Assembly: GCA_041477005.1 (NCBI GenBank) | Contig: JBGOUJ010000176.1 | Coordinates: forward strand, 1 to 12,341 | Origin: JBGOUJ01 sp041477005 | GTDB taxonomy: Bacteria > Acidobacteriota > Terriglobia > Bryobacterales > JACQDG01 | Length of the DNA: 12,341 nucleotides | Direction of reading: 5' to 3' | In this document: positions 12,094 to 12,341 of the stretch, piece after piece | Numbering within the stretch: the first letter of the stretch is position 1 | Layout of the letters: every line of letters starts with the position of its first letter | Program-made: the position numbers and the translations under genes | The notes under the pieces: model-generated | What the model saw: only the letters and a program-made list of their open reading frames with translations | What the model was told of the DNA's origin: nothing | Database searches by the model: none

Positions 12094-12341
12094 GGTCGGT
12101 TGGGCGATTCTTTTCAGCGGAAATGAATGCCGTTGTTGAGGACCAGGGGCCGATGCCGGGTAGCGCCGCTACCATCGCTCTCCTTCGCGGCGCTCACAGG
12201 ACGTGAAGCGATAGAAACCGTCCACCCCGGCACAGCCAACCGCTATCATGCATTATACGGGAAGAGTCATCGCCGGGCCACCTCGCCGGGAGTGGTCGAT
12301 CCTCTTCGGCAACACCAGCCGCCGCCACAGGTTCCCATCAG
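12093..12341. repeat. Direct repeat, right block, copy B, cut by the window edge
   Basis: This is the second copy of 2852-3097, about 99% identical (two substitutions and a 3-base insertion near the right end). The palindromic hairpin recurs at 12159-12173. The repeat may continue past the window; in copy A similarity to an ATPase gene begins soon after this point. Confidence 0.9.

Noticed and set aside
1..12341. CRISPR array, tRNA or rRNA genes
   Set aside because: No regularly spaced short repeats and no recognisable tRNA or rRNA sequence were seen on either strand.

Overview
The window looks like chromosomal DNA from a GC-rich Gram-negative bacterium, most likely an Acidobacteriota member of the Bryobacter/Solibacter type. 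That placement is inference. It rests on the small secreted protein at 9758-10138, a lineage I associate with that phylum, and on the exported amidohydrolase/Tat-protein pairing at the left end. Coding density is low for a bacterium: several intact genes lie among recognisable gene fragments and long stretches with no credible ORF, so this reads as an accessory or decaying region.

Left end (1-3100): the start of a Tat-exported protein (minus), the orphaned C-terminus of an amidohydrolase (minus), an intact exported amidohydrolase (plus), and a convergent metzincin-type metallopeptidase (minus) with no visible signal peptide. The first half of the metzincin gene and its upstream region recur at the right end (11727-12341) as a broken direct repeat about 9.2-9.4 kb away. 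From 3100 to 3470 lies a frameshifted piece of a heavy-metal P-type ATPase.

Centre (3815-8865): a DksA/TraR-type zinc-finger protein (minus) is divergent from a membrane histidine kinase overlapping an NtrC-class, sigma-54-activating response regulator. Sequences with sigma-54 (-24/-12) spacing lie in front of the DksA-like gene (4275-4291) and of a DUF302-like gene (8390-8406). The second has a perfect 7+1+7 palindrome just upstream. A testable reading is that kinase and regulator control these two flanking genes through RpoN. A pyruvate:ferredoxin oxidoreductase N-terminal fragment lies between them.

Right part (8988-11424): a same-strand run of mostly exported proteins: a Cys/His-tailed protein, a truncated RsbRD-N-like small protein, a small secreted acidobacterial-type protein and an M48 zinc protease. 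Strong Shine-Dalgarno sequences precede them, with hairpins in two of the leaders. The right edge is the broken metzincin copy, cut by the window end.
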